Assembly (NCBI GenBank): GCA_019689695.1
Contig: JADGHA010000135.1
Coordinates: forward strand, 1 to 9,545
Direction of reading: 5' to 3'
DNA: 9,545 bases
Source of the DNA: Micromonosporaceae bacterium
Lineage (GTDB): Bacteria > Actinomycetota > Actinomycetes > Mycobacteriales > Micromonosporaceae
Below are positions 1 to 6,983 of this stretch, piece after piece; position 1 is the stretch's first letter; every line of letters starts with the position of its first letter. The notes under the pieces were generated by a model. It saw nothing but the letters and a program-made list of their open reading frames with translations, did no database searches and was not told where the DNA came from. Made by a program: the position numbers and the translations under genes.

Positions 1-390
1 TGCCTGGTTGGCTCGCCGCCGCGCGAACCGCTGCTGCGACCAGCCGCCCGCCGCGGTCCGCGACTGCACGTAGAAGGTGTCCACCTTGGCGGTGGTCAGC
101 CGCTCGCCCTCGGCGATGCCCAGCGCCACCGCGCCCTGCCGGGCCAGCAGCAGCCCGATCCGGCGCGTCTGCTGGGCGCCGGCGACCAGGGCGGCGAGGT
201 CCGGCGGCTGCGGGGCACCGGGCGGGGCGTGGCACTCGGCCACGGTGCCGTCCGCGCCGACCAGCCGGATGCCGTACTCCTCGGCGCTCACTTCGGGCCG
301 GCCGTGCCGCTCGGCGAAGCCGTCCAGCCAGCGGGCCAGCCGGGCCGGGTCGACCTCGACCCACCGGACCGTCGCCTTGGCGCCGCCCAT
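1..390 (-). CDS. acVLRF1-family peptidyl-tRNA hydrolase, N-terminal part (cut by window edge)
   Basis: Only the first 130 codons are in the window; the reading frame runs open off the left edge. The ATG at 390 is preceded by AGGA (bases 398-401 read on the minus strand) at a usable distance. The most telling stretch is at residues about 102-126: KVDTFYVQSRTAAGG followed by WSQQRFARRR, with S118 and Q119. I recognise this as the signature of the actinobacterial VLRF1 (Vms1-like release factor) family, where a Gln in a Gly-rich loop is thought to release nascent chains from peptidyl-tRNA in ribosome quality control. An acidic, Ala-rich N-terminal part (residues 1-100) precedes the motif, with no signal peptide or membrane segment, so a cytosolic protein is expected. 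The family name comes from recall of the motif; the catalytic role of this copy is inferred. It diverges from the AlkD-like gene with a 14-base gap, so its promoter must overlap that gene's 5' end. Confidence 0.75.
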   Translation of the reverse strand, partial: MGGAKATVRWVEVDPARLARWLDGFAERHGRPEVSAEEYGIRLVGADGTVAECHAPPGAPQPPDLAALVAGAQQTRRIGLLLARQGAVALGIAEGERLTTAKVDTFYVQSRTAAGGWSQQRFARRRANQA

Positions 391-392
391 GG

Positions 393-398
393 CACGAT
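393..398 (+). promoter_or_regulatory. possible -10 element of a leaderless start for the AlkD-like gene
   Basis: The hexamer CACGAT ends six bases before the ATG at 405. It keeps the A at the second position and the T at the sixth, which matter most in actinobacterial TANNNT -10 boxes, and sits exactly where TAGGAT sits before ctaA in this window. No Shine-Dalgarno sequence is visible. The first T is missing and no -35 is clear, so this is tentative. Confidence 0.25.
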
Positions 399-404
399 CC
401 TGCC

Positions 405-1097
405 ATGAGCCCTGCCGAGACCCCGCTCGCCGTCGAGGTGCTCGACCGGCTGACGCGGGTGTACGGCGCGGCGGGGGACCCAAAGCGGGCTGTGCAGATG
501 GCCGCGTACATGCGGGACCAGTTCCCGTTTCTGGGCATCCCCGCCCCGTTCCAGCGGGCGCTGGCGCGGCAGGTGCTGGCCGGGCTGGGCCGGCCGGGCG
601 AGGCGGACCTGCGGTCGGTGGCGCTGGGCTGCTGGGCGTTGCCGGAGCGGGAGTACCAGTACTTCGCCTGCGACTGGCTGCGCCGTCACGTCCGGGTCTG
701 CTCAGCCGGCTTCATCGACGTGGTGGCCCGGCTCATCACCACCAAGCCTTGGTGGGACACAGTGGACACGCTCGCCGCGAACGTGGTAGGACCGCTGGTC
801 GCCGCACACCCCGGACTAGCGTCCACCATGGATGGGTGGGCGGCCGGGGATGAGCTGTGGCTGATCCGCGCGGCGATCCTGCACCAGCTGCGGTACCGGG
901 AATCGACCGACGCGGGCCGGCTGTTCCGCTACTGCACCGGCCAGGCCGACCACCCGGACTTCTTCGTCCGCAAGGCGATCGGCTGGGCGCTACGCGAGTA
1001 CGCCAAGACGGACCCGGACGCGGTGCGCGGCTACGTGCGAGCCAACCGGCACCGCCTGTCCCCGCTCACCGTCCGCGAGGCGGTGAAGAACCTCTAG
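405..1097 (+). CDS. AlkD-like DNA alkylation repair protein (HEAT-repeat DNA glycosylase)
   Basis: The protein has 230 residues, close to the usual length of the AlkC/AlkD family of HEAT-like repeat glycosylases, which remove positively charged alkylated bases such as N3-methyladenine and N7-methylguanine. It is all helical, with Arg/Ala/Leu-rich repeats throughout. Residues matching the active-site cleft of Bacillus cereus AlkD (W109, D113, R148, W187) appear with nearly the same spacing: W117 and D121 in KPWWDTVD, R155 in LWLIRAA, and W194 in RKAIGWALREYAK. This supports an active enzyme, although substrate is inferred from the family. There is no signal peptide, so it is cytosolic. The ATG at 405 is the natural start: it leaves 14 bases to the divergent VLRF1 gene and the N-terminus resembles family members. 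No Shine-Dalgarno is seen, so translation may be leaderless. The gene ends with TAG and converges on sufT. Confidence 0.88.
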   Translation: MSPAETPLAVEVLDRLTRVYGAAGDPKRAVQMAAYMRDQFPFLGIPAPFQRALARQVLAGLGRPGEADLRSVALGCWALPEREYQYFACDWLRRHVRVCSAGFIDVVARLITTKPWWDTVDTLAANVVGPLVAAHPGLASTMDGWAAGDELWLIRAAILHQLRYRESTDAGRLFRYCTGQADHPDFFVRKAIGWALREYAKTDPDAVRGYVRANRHRLSPLTVREAVKNL

Positions 1098-1210
1098 CTA
1101 GCCACAGAACGGGTATTCCCGCGCCGCCCAGCTCATCATCGACCGGGCGCGCCGGGAGGACTGGTGACCTGCCTGGCGCCTTGGCTGCCCGGGTCAGGGG
1201 CAGGGAGGGG
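1098..1210. other. convergent intergenic gap between the AlkD-like gene and sufT
   Basis: These 113 bases separate two converging genes and carry no credible coding frame. Besides the hairpin at 1185-1203, there are two weak inverted repeats: CGGG-TATT-CCCG at 1110-1121, just after the AlkD-like stop, and CCGG-GCGCG-CCGG at 1143-1155. Neither is followed by a T tract on either strand. Confidence 0.5.
1185..1203 (-). terminator. GC-rich hairpin after sufT, possible terminator of the suf operon
   Basis: CTGCCC at 1185-1190 pairs perfectly with GGGCAG at 1198-1203 around a seven-base loop. Read on the minus strand it begins 7 bases after the sufT stop codon, the expected place for an operon terminator. 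There is no run of U, which is common for terminators in high-GC actinobacteria. The hairpin could also act on transcripts from the converging AlkD-like gene. Confidence 0.4.
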
Positions 1211-1552
1211 TCAGACGTTGAAGCCGAGGGCGCGCAGCTGCTCGCGGCCGTCCTCAGTGATCTTGTCGGGGCCCCACGGCGGCATCCACACCCAGTTGAT
1301 CCGCACCTCCTTGACCAGCCCGCCGCCCGGACCGGTGCACAGCGCCTGCTGCGCCTGGTCCTCGATCACGTCGGTGAGCGGGCAGGCCGCCGAGGTGAGG
1401 GTCATGTCCAGGGTGGCCACGTTGTCGTCGTCCACGTGGATGCCGTACACCAGGCCGAGGTCGACCACGTTGATGCCCAGCTCCGGGTCGACGACGTCCT
1501 TCAGCGCCTCCTCGACGTCGGCGACCGATGCCTTGGTGCCCTGCTCGCTCAT
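1211..1552 (-). CDS. sufT: SufT, MIP18/DUF59-family iron-sulfur cluster assembly factor
   Basis: A 113-residue protein of the MIP18 (DUF59) family, the usual last gene of actinobacterial suf operons. Members assist maturation or delivery of Fe-S clusters to target proteins; the exact step is not settled. Family marks are DPELGINVVDLGLVYG at residues 22-37, TLTSAACPL at 51-59 with the conserved C57, and the C-terminal INWVWMPPW near 85-93 followed by REQLRALGF. A second cysteine is at C72. The length is typical for the single-domain form. The ATG at 1552 overlaps the sufU stop by four bases (ATGA) and is preceded by a strong GGAGG ending six bases upstream, which lies inside the end of sufU, so translation is probably coupled but can also initiate alone. 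No gene of the operon follows it; a hairpin lies just downstream. Confidence 0.93.
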   Translation of the reverse strand: MSEQGTKASVADVEEALKDVVDPELGINVVDLGLVYGIHVDDDNVATLDMTLTSAACPLTDVIEDQAQQALCTGPGGGLVKEVRINWVWMPPWGPDKITEDGREQLRALGFNV

Positions 1553-1995
1553 GCCTCACCTCCAGAAACAGCGCGCGCCGCGGCGTCCTTGAACGCCATC
1601 CACGGCAGCAGTGCGCACTTCACCCGCATCGGGTAGCGGGCCACCCCGGCGAAGGCCACCGCGTCCTCCAGCAGCTCCCCGTCCGGCTCCACCTGGCCGC
1701 GGCCGGTCACCATCGCCTGGAACGCCTCCTGTATGGCGAGCGTATGCTCCAGCTCCGCGCCCTGGACCAGCTCGTGCATCACGCTGGCGGAGGCGCGGCT
1801 GATCGAGCAGCCCTCGCCGTGGTAGGACAGGTCGCGGATCTTCCCGCCGTCCAGCGACACCCGCACCGTCACCTCGTCCCCGCAGGTCGGGTTCACATGG
1901 TGCGCCTCGGCGTCGTACGGCTCGCGCAGCCCGGCGCCCTTCGGGTGCTTCGAGTGGTCGAGGATGATCTGCTCGTACAGTTCGGTCACGTCCAT
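1549..1995 (-). CDS. sufU: SufU, zinc-dependent sulfurtransferase of the SUF system
   Basis: A 148-residue IscU-fold protein that accepts persulfide sulfur from SufS and passes it to the SufBCD scaffold; in Gram-positive bacteria it acts as a zinc sulfurtransferase and stands in for SufE. The expected zinc ligands are all present: C38 and D40 in NPTCGD, C63 in GEGCSISRAS, and C127 in RVKCALLPW. The N-terminal ELYEQIILDHSKHPKG is typical. The segment between C63 and C127 is long, as in SufU and unlike the shorter housekeeping IscU. The start is the ATG at 1995, which shares one base with the sufS stop (TGATG). A GGAAGG lies about ten bases before it. An open frame continues upstream, but that part is out-of-frame sufS sequence. 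The stop overlaps the sufT start by four bases. Confidence 0.95.
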   Translation of the reverse strand: MDVTELYEQIILDHSKHPKGAGLREPYDAEAHHVNPTCGDEVTVRVSLDGGKIRDLSYHGEGCSISRASASVMHELVQGAELEHTLAIQEAFQAMVTGRGQVEPDGELLEDAVAFAGVARYPMRVKCALLPWMAFKDAAARAVSGGEA

Positions 1996-3293
1996 CAGCC
2001 GAACACCTTCCTCACCCGCTCGAGCCCGCGCACCAGCGCGTCGATCTCCTCGGTCGTCGTGTAGAGGTAGAACGACGCGCGGGTGGTGGCCGGCACACCG
2101 AACCGGTCGCAGACCGGGCGCGCGCAGTGATGGCCAACCCGCACCGCGATGCCCTCGGCGTCCAGCACCTGGCCCACGTCGTGCGGGTGCACGCCGTCCA
2201 GCGTGAACGAGATCGTCCCGCCCCGGCCGACCGGCACCTGCGGCCCGATGATGCGCAGGCCGGGCACGGTGGGCAGGGCGTCCAGGGCGTACGCGGCGAG
2301 CTCCTTCTCGTGCCACTGGATGGCCGGCATGCCGATCGCGGACAGGTAGTCCACCGCGGCCCCCAGACCGACCGCCTCGGCGATCGGCGGGGTGCCCGCC
2401 TCGAACCGGGCCGGCGGGGCGGCGAAGGTGGTGCGCGCCATCGTGACGGTCTCGATCATCTCGCCGCCGCCGAGGAACGGTGGCATCGCGGCGAGCAGCT
2501 CGCCGCGACCCCACAGCACCCCGATACCGGTCGGCCCGCACATCTTGTGGCCGGTGAAGGCGATGAAGTCCACGCCGAGGTCCTGCACGTCCATCGGCAG
2601 GTGCGGCACCGACTGGGAGCAGTCGAGCATCACCAGGGCGCCGACCTCGTGGGCCCGCGCGGTGATCCGGGCCGTCGGGTTGACGGTGCCCAGCGCGTTG
2701 GACATGTGCACGTACGAGACGATCTTCGTGCGCTCGTTGACCAGCTCGTCCAGGTTGGACTCGTCCAGCCGGCCCTGGTCGGTGATACCGAACCAGCGCA
2801 GCGTGGCGCCGGTGCGCTCGCAGAGCAGCTGCCACGGCACGATGTTGGAGTGGTGCTCCATCTCGGAGATCACCACCTCGTCCCCGGGACCGAGCTGGAA
2901 GCGGGGGTCGCCGCCGCTGGCCGAGGCGTTGCTGAACGCGTACGCGACCAGGTTGATCGCCTCGGTGGAGTTCTTGGTGAACACCACCTCGTCGCGGGAC
3001 GGGGCGTTGATGAACGCCGCCACCTTGGTCCGCGCCTCCTCGTACGCCTCCGTCGCCTCGGCGCCCAGCGCGTGGATGGCCCGGGCCACGTTGGCGTTGT
3101 GCCGCTCGAAGTGCTCGCGCAGCGCGTCCAGCACCTGGCGCGGCTTCTGCGACGTGTTGGCGCTGTCCAGATACACCAGCCGCCGGCCGTTGACCTCCCG
3201 GTCCAGGATCGGGAAGTCGGCGCGGACCTTCGCCACGTCCAGCCGCGGCACGTCCTCGTACTGCGGCATGCCGGCCGGGATGGTCAACGTCAT
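1995..3293 (-). CDS. sufS: SufS, PLP-dependent cysteine desulfurase (type II)
   Basis: A 432-residue fold-type I aminotransferase-like enzyme that removes sulfur from L-cysteine, leaving alanine and an enzyme-bound persulfide. Visible marks: LDSANTSQKP at residues 42-51, H148 in SEMEHHSN stacking on the cofactor, D224 in VMLDCSQ, the Schiff-base lysine K250 in FTGHK, the persulfide cysteine C390 in RVGHHCARP, and R406 in TRASFYLY for substrate carboxylate binding. The short loop around C390 and the SQKP motif place it with group II (SufS/CsdA) rather than IscS or NifS. The ATG at 3293 has GGAGG four bases upstream and follows the sufC stop by 15 bases. It ends in the one-base TGATG overlap with sufU, its expected sulfur acceptor, which fits direct partnership. 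No oddities seen; residues 1-20 are a short, variable extension. Confidence 0.96.
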   Translation of the reverse strand: MTLTIPAGMPQYEDVPRLDVAKVRADFPILDREVNGRRLVYLDSANTSQKPRQVLDALREHFERHNANVARAIHALGAEATEAYEEARTKVAAFINAPSRDEVVFTKNSTEAINLVAYAFSNASASGGDPRFQLGPGDEVVISEMEHHSNIVPWQLLCERTGATLRWFGITDQGRLDESNLDELVNERTKIVSYVHMSNALGTVNPTARITARAHEVGALVMLDCSQSVPHLPMDVQDLGVDFIAFTGHKMCGPTGIGVLWGRGELLAAMPPFLGGGEMIETVTMARTTFAAPPARFEAGTPPIAEAVGLGAAVDYLSAIGMPAIQWHEKELAAYALDALPTVPGLRIIGPQVPVGRGGTISFTLDGVHPHDVGQVLDAEGIAVRVGHHCARPVCDRFGVPATTRASFYLYTTTEEIDALVRGLERVRKVFG

Positions 3294-3308
3294 GGCGCCT
3301 CCAGACCG

Positions 3309-4082
3309 CTAGGCCCGGGCCGACCCGGCGCCGGCGAGGTACCGCTCGTACCCCTCGGCCTCCAGGCTCTCCGCGAGCTCCGGCCCGCCCTCCTCGACGA
3401 TCCGCCCGCCGACGAAGACGTGCACGAAGTCCGGCTTCACGTACCGCAGGATCCGGGTGTAGTGGGTGATCAGCAGGATGCCGGTCGCACCGGTGTCGCG
3501 GACCCGGTTGACCCCTGCGCTGACCACCCGCAGCGCGTCGATGTCCAGGCCGGAGTCGGTCTCGTCGAGGATCGCGATCTTCGGCTTGAGCAGCTCCAGC
3601 TGGACGATCTCGTGCCGCTTCTTCTCCCCGCCGGAGAAGCCCTCGTTGACGTTGCGCTGCCCGAACGCCGGGTCCATGCCCAGCCGTTCCATCGCCTCGC
3701 GCAGCTCGCCGGACCAGGTGCGCAGCTTCGGCGCCGCGCCGTCGATCGCGGTCTTCGCGGTACGCAGGAAGTTGGCCACCGAGACGCCGGGTACCTCGAC
3801 CGGGTACTGCATGGCCAGGAACAGGCCGGCACGCGCCCGCTCGTCCACGGTCATGGCGAGCACGTCCTGCCCGTCCAGGGTGACCGAGCCACCGGTGATC
3901 TCGTACTTCGGGTGGCCGGCGACCGAGTACGCCAGGGTTGACTTGCCGGAGCCGTTGGGGCCCATGATGGCGTGGGTCTCCCCCGCCCGCACGGTCAGGT
4001 CCACCCCGGCGAGAATCGGCTTCAGCTGGCCGTCGGGCAGCTTCACCGACACCTTCAGGTCGCGGATTTCAAGGACACTCAC
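3309..4082 (-). CDS. sufC: SufC, ATPase subunit of the SufBCD iron-sulfur scaffold
   Basis: A 257-residue soluble ABC-type ATPase that powers conformational change of SufB-SufD during cluster assembly; it is not a transporter despite its fold. Motifs in order: Walker A GPNGSGKST at residues 41-49, Q-loop MQYP with Q92, signature FSGGEKKR at 149-156, Walker B with the SufC-type DETDSGLD at 173-180, and the H-loop histidine H207 in LLITHYTR. The DETDSGLD sequence is distinctive for SufC. The start is GTG at 4082, overlapping the Rieske stop by four bases (GTGA), with GGAG eight bases upstream. It lies immediately downstream of the Rieske gene and 15 bases before sufS. Confidence 0.96.
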   Translation of the reverse strand: MSVLEIRDLKVSVKLPDGQLKPILAGVDLTVRAGETHAIMGPNGSGKSTLAYSVAGHPKYEITGGSVTLDGQDVLAMTVDERARAGLFLAMQYPVEVPGVSVANFLRTAKTAIDGAAPKLRTWSGELREAMERLGMDPAFGQRNVNEGFSGGEKKRHEIVQLELLKPKIAILDETDSGLDIDALRVVSAGVNRVRDTGATGILLITHYTRILRYVKPDFVHVFVGGRIVEEGGPELAESLEAEGYERYLAGAGSARA

Positions 4083-4405
4083 GGAGTTACTCCATTACTG
4101 GGCTCGAGGCTGACGTAGACGTCGCCATCGCGGACTTCGACGGGGTAGACCGGTACGGGCTCGGTGGCGGGCAGCCCGGTCGGCTGGCCGGTGCGCAGGT
4201 CGAAACGGGAGCCGTGCAGCCAGCACTCCACGGTGTGGCCGTCCACGTCGCCCTCGGAGAGCGGGACCTCCTGGTGCGAGCATTCGTCGTAGATGGCGTA
4301 GAACACGTCGTCCTCGCCGTGCACGATGGCGATGTCGACGCCGTCGACGGAGACGGCCAGCGTCGTCCCCTTGGGGACGTCCTCAGTGGAACAAACCCTG
4401 ATCAT
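4079..4405 (-). CDS. Rieske [2Fe-2S] ferredoxin inside the suf operon
   Basis: A 108-residue single-domain Rieske protein of the kind annotated as the ferredoxin subunit of non-heme iron oxygenases. The cluster ligands are complete: C42 and H44 in DECSHQEVPL and C61 and H64 in ECWLHGSRFD. Typical flanking features follow, RTGQPTGLPATEPVPVYPV, then a short tail. There is no membrane anchor or Tat signal, so it is a cytosolic electron carrier, not the respiratory bc1 type. The ATG at 4405 lies one base after the sufD stop; an open frame extends to 4507 but that part is sufD sequence in another frame. Its stop overlaps the sufC start. No oxygenase gene is near, so an electron-transfer role in cluster assembly or repair is plausible, but this is inference. 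I recall the same placement in streptomycetes; the mycobacterial operon lacks it. Confidence 0.92.
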   Translation of the reverse strand: MIRVCSTEDVPKGTTLAVSVDGVDIAIVHGEDDVFYAIYDECSHQEVPLSEGDVDGHTVECWLHGSRFDLRTGQPTGLPATEPVPVYPVEVRDGDVYVSLEPSNGVTP

Positions 4406-4406
4406 G

Positions 4407-5549
4407 CTACGCGCCCGCCTTCTCCAGCCGCGCCTCGACCGCCGTGGTGAGCCGCTCCCGCAGCTCGTCCATCGGGACCTTGGCGAGCAGGTCGGCGAAG
4501 AAGCCACGCACCACCAGCTTGCGCGCCTCGGTCTGCGGGATGCCCCGGCTCATCAGGTAGAACAGCTGCTCGTCGTCGAACCGGCCGGTCGCGCTGGCGT
4601 GCCCGGCGCCGATCACCTCGCCGGTCTCGATCTCCAGGTTGGGCACCGAGTCGGCACGGGCGCCGTCGGTGAGCACGAGGTTCCGGTTGATCTCGTACGT
4701 GTCGGTGCCCGTCGCCTCCTTCTGGATCAGCACGTCGCCGACCCAGACGGTCCGTGCGGACTCGCCCTGCAGCGCCCCGCGGTACGCCACGTAGCTGCGG
4801 CAGTCCGGCACCGAGTGGTCCACCAGCAGCCGGTGCTCCAGGTGCTGGCCGGCGTCGGCGAAGTACAGGCCGTAGAGCTCCGCCTCGCCGCCGCGCCCGG
4901 TGTACTCGACCGAGGTGTACTGCCGGACCAGGTCACCGCCGAGCGCCACCTGCACATGGGTGACCTTGGCGTCCCGGCCCAGCCGGAACCGCACGTGCTG
5001 GGCCTGCACCGCGTCCTGGTCCCAGTTCGCGATGGTGACCAGCGTCAAGCTGGCCCCCTCGGCGACGACGACCTCGACGTTGTCGGCCAGGGTCGCCGGG
5101 CCCACCTGCTCGATGACCAGTGCCGTGCGGGCGAACCGCCCGACCCGGACCTGGGTCCGGGCGAAGGAGAGCTCGCCGGGGCCCACCACGCGCAGGTACG
5201 CCGGCTCGGCCGCGGCCGCCTCCGCAGCGACCTCGACCAGGGTCACCTGCTTGGCCGCGCCGTACGCCAGCGCGCTGATCCGGTCGAACGGCACCAGCAC
5301 CGGGTCGGCGCCATCCACAGTAGACACGCTGGTCCCGGCGGGCAGCTCGCCGTACTCGACCTTCGGAGCCGGCCCGGCGGCCGCACCGTCCATCGTGGCC
5401 AGCCCGCGCAGCCGCTTGAGCGGCGTGAAGCGCCACTCCTCCTCGCGGCCGGTCAGCGCGGGAAAGTCGGCGACATCGTACGAGCGCAGCGCCTGGGCCT
5501 TGGTCTTGGCGACCGCGGTCTGCGGCGGCGTGACTGTCTGCGCGGTCAT
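4407..5549 (-). CDS. sufD: SufD, scaffold subunit of the SufBCD complex
   Basis: A 380-residue beta-helical partner of SufB; the heterodimer with two SufC subunits forms the scaffold on which clusters are built, and SufD is linked to iron acquisition. Family marks are EEEWRFTPLKRL at residues 36-47, a His-rich segment QHLEHRLLVDHS at 235-246, PNLEI at 303-307, GHASATG at 316-322 with H317 (the region of the histidine implicated in the E. coli protein), and EQLFYLMSRG at 327-336, which is shared almost word for word with SufB. The N-terminal 20 residues are a Thr/Ala-rich lead. The ATG at 5549 overlaps the sufB stop by one base (TGATG); a GGAAGG lies rather far upstream, so reinitiation after sufB is likely. 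The same frame stays open to 6092 across sufB, but the segment upstream of 5549 has no SufD similarity. Confidence 0.95.
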   Translation of the reverse strand: MTAQTVTPPQTAVAKTKAQALRSYDVADFPALTGREEEWRFTPLKRLRGLATMDGAAAGPAPKVEYGELPAGTSVSTVDGADPVLVPFDRISALAYGAAKQVTLVEVAAEAAAAEPAYLRVVGPGELSFARTQVRVGRFARTALVIEQVGPATLADNVEVVVAEGASLTLVTIANWDQDAVQAQHVRFRLGRDAKVTHVQVALGGDLVRQYTSVEYTGRGGEAELYGLYFADAGQHLEHRLLVDHSVPDCRSYVAYRGALQGESARTVWVGDVLIQKEATGTDTYEINRNLVLTDGARADSVPNLEIETGEVIGAGHASATGRFDDEQLFYLMSRGIPQTEARKLVVRGFFADLLAKVPMDELRERLTTAVEARLEKAGA

Positions 5550-6973
5550 CAGCCGACGGCACCTTCCATCTGCAGCTCGATGAGCCGGTTCAGCTCCAGG
5601 GCGTACTCCATGGGCAGTTCCTTGGCGATCGGCTCGATGAAGCCCCGCACGATCATCGCCATCGCCTCGTCCTCGGTCAGGCCGCGGGACATCAGGTAGA
5701 ACAGCTGGTCCTCGCTCACCTTGGAGACGGTCGCCTCGTGGCCCATCGCCACGTCGTCCTCCCGGATGTCGACGTACGGGTAGGTGTCCGACCGGGAGAT
5801 CGTGTCCACTAGCAGCGCGTCGCACTTCACGGTGGACCGGCTGTGGTGCGAGCCCTCCATCACCTGGACCAGGCCGCGGTAGGAGGTGCGACCGCCGCCG
5901 CGGGCGATGGACTTGCTGATGATCGTCGAGGAGGTGTGCGGCGCGGCGTGCACCATCTTCGCGCCGGCGTCCTGGTGCTGGCCCTCGCCGGCCATCGCCA
6001 CCGAGAGCACCTCCCCCTTGGCGTGCTCGCCGACCATGTAGACCGCCGGGTACTTCATGGTGACCTTGGAGCCGATGTTGCCGTCGATCCACTCCATGGT
6101 CGCGCCGGCGTGACAGACGGCCCGCTTGGTGACCAGGTTGTAGACGTTGTTGGACCAGTTCTGGATGGTGGTGTACCGGCAGCGGGCGTTCTCTTTCACG
6201 ATGATCTCGACGACCGCGCTGTGCAGCGAGTCGGACGAGTAGATCGGCGCGGTGCAGCCCTCGACGTAGTGCACGTACGCGCCCTCGTCAACGATGATCA
6301 GCGTCCGCTCGAACTGGCCCATGTTCTCCGTGTTGATCCGGAAGTACGCCTGGAGCGGGATCTCCACGTGCACGCCCTTCGGCACGTAGATGAACGAGCC
6401 GCCGGACCACACCGCGGTGTTCAGCGAGGCGAACTTGTTGTCGCCCACCGGGATCACCGTGCCGAAGTACTCCTTGAACAGGTCCTCGTGCTCGCGCAGC
6501 CCGGTGTCGGTGTCCAGGAAGATCACGCCCTGCTGCTCCAGGTCCTCGCGGATCTTGTGGTACACCACCTCCGACTCGTACTGCGCGGCCACGCCGGCGA
6601 CCAGCCGCTGCTTCTCGGCCTCCGGGATGCCCAGCCTGTCGTAGGTGTTCTTGATGTCCGCGGGCAGCTCGTCCCAGCTGGTGGCCTGCTTCTCGGTGGA
6701 GCGCACGAAGTACTTGATGTTGTCGAAGTCGATGTCGCCGAGGTCGGCGCCCCACGCCGGCAGTGGCTTGCGCTCGAACAGCCGCAGCCCCTTCAGCCGG
6801 CGCTGCAGCATCCACTCCGGCTCGCCCTTCTTGGCGGAGATGTCCCGCACCACCGCCTCCGAGAGGCCGCGCTGGGCGGAGGCGCCAGCGACGTCCGGGT
6901 CGGCCCAGCCGAACTGGTAGCGGCCCAGGTCGGCGAGCGGGTCGACGGGTTTGGTGGCGGTCTGCTCGGTCAT
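5549..6973 (-). CDS. sufB: SufB, core scaffold subunit of the SufBCD complex
   Basis: A 474-residue scaffold protein, full length for the family. It binds the nascent cluster and receives sulfur. Recognisable blocks include PEWMLQRRLKGLR near residues 52-64, SGGSFIYVPKGVHVEIPLQ at 190-208, ENMGQFERTLIIVDEGAYVH at 216-235, C240 in YVEGCTAP, C384 in STVKCDALL and the H412-E413 pair in MGHEA. C384 and H412 are 28 residues apart, as are the E. coli cluster residues C405 and H433. No intein interrupts it, unlike many mycobacterial sufB genes. The ATG at 6973 follows the sufR stop by 10 bases, with AGGACAGG just upstream as ribosome-binding site. It ends in a one-base overlap with sufD. SufB and SufD share the C-terminal QLFYLMSRG block, reflecting an old duplication. 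Confidence 0.97.
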   Translation of the reverse strand: MTEQTATKPVDPLADLGRYQFGWADPDVAGASAQRGLSEAVVRDISAKKGEPEWMLQRRLKGLRLFERKPLPAWGADLGDIDFDNIKYFVRSTEKQATSWDELPADIKNTYDRLGIPEAEKQRLVAGVAAQYESEVVYHKIREDLEQQGVIFLDTDTGLREHEDLFKEYFGTVIPVGDNKFASLNTAVWSGGSFIYVPKGVHVEIPLQAYFRINTENMGQFERTLIIVDEGAYVHYVEGCTAPIYSSDSLHSAVVEIIVKENARCRYTTIQNWSNNVYNLVTKRAVCHAGATMEWIDGNIGSKVTMKYPAVYMVGEHAKGEVLSVAMAGEGQHQDAGAKMVHAAPHTSSTIISKSIARGGGRTSYRGLVQVMEGSHHSRSTVKCDALLVDTISRSDTYPYVDIREDDVAMGHEATVSKVSEDQLFYLMSRGLTEDEAMAMIVRGFIEPIAKELPMEYALELNRLIELQMEGAVG

Positions 6974-6983
6974 CTACCTGTCC

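Noticed and set aside
77..853. 258-residue open frame on the plus strand crossing the VLRF1 and AlkD-like genes
   Set aside because: It overlaps two recognised genes in other frames, and its second half is a Gly/Ala/Pro-rich out-of-frame reading of the AlkD-like gene.
2127..3941. 604-residue open frame on the plus strand opposite sufS and sufC
   Set aside because: It mirrors two certain genes. Its His/Arg/Gly/Val-rich composition and lack of any motif are typical of antisense frames in very GC-rich DNA.
4406..4507. 34-residue extension of the Rieske protein
   Set aside because: It is Arg/Ser-rich out-of-frame sufD sequence; the ATG at 4405 gives the normal domain.
4326..5699. 457-residue open frame on the plus strand opposite sufD
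   Set aside because: No family resemblance; explained by sufD on the minus strand.
5550..6092. long N-terminal extension of sufD
   Set aside because: The frame is open but overlaps sufB out of frame and shows no SufD features; the TGATG start at 5549 fits the family length.
5549..6973. possible intein in sufB, as in mycobacteria
   Set aside because: The SufB blocks run continuously and the protein has normal length, so no intein is present.
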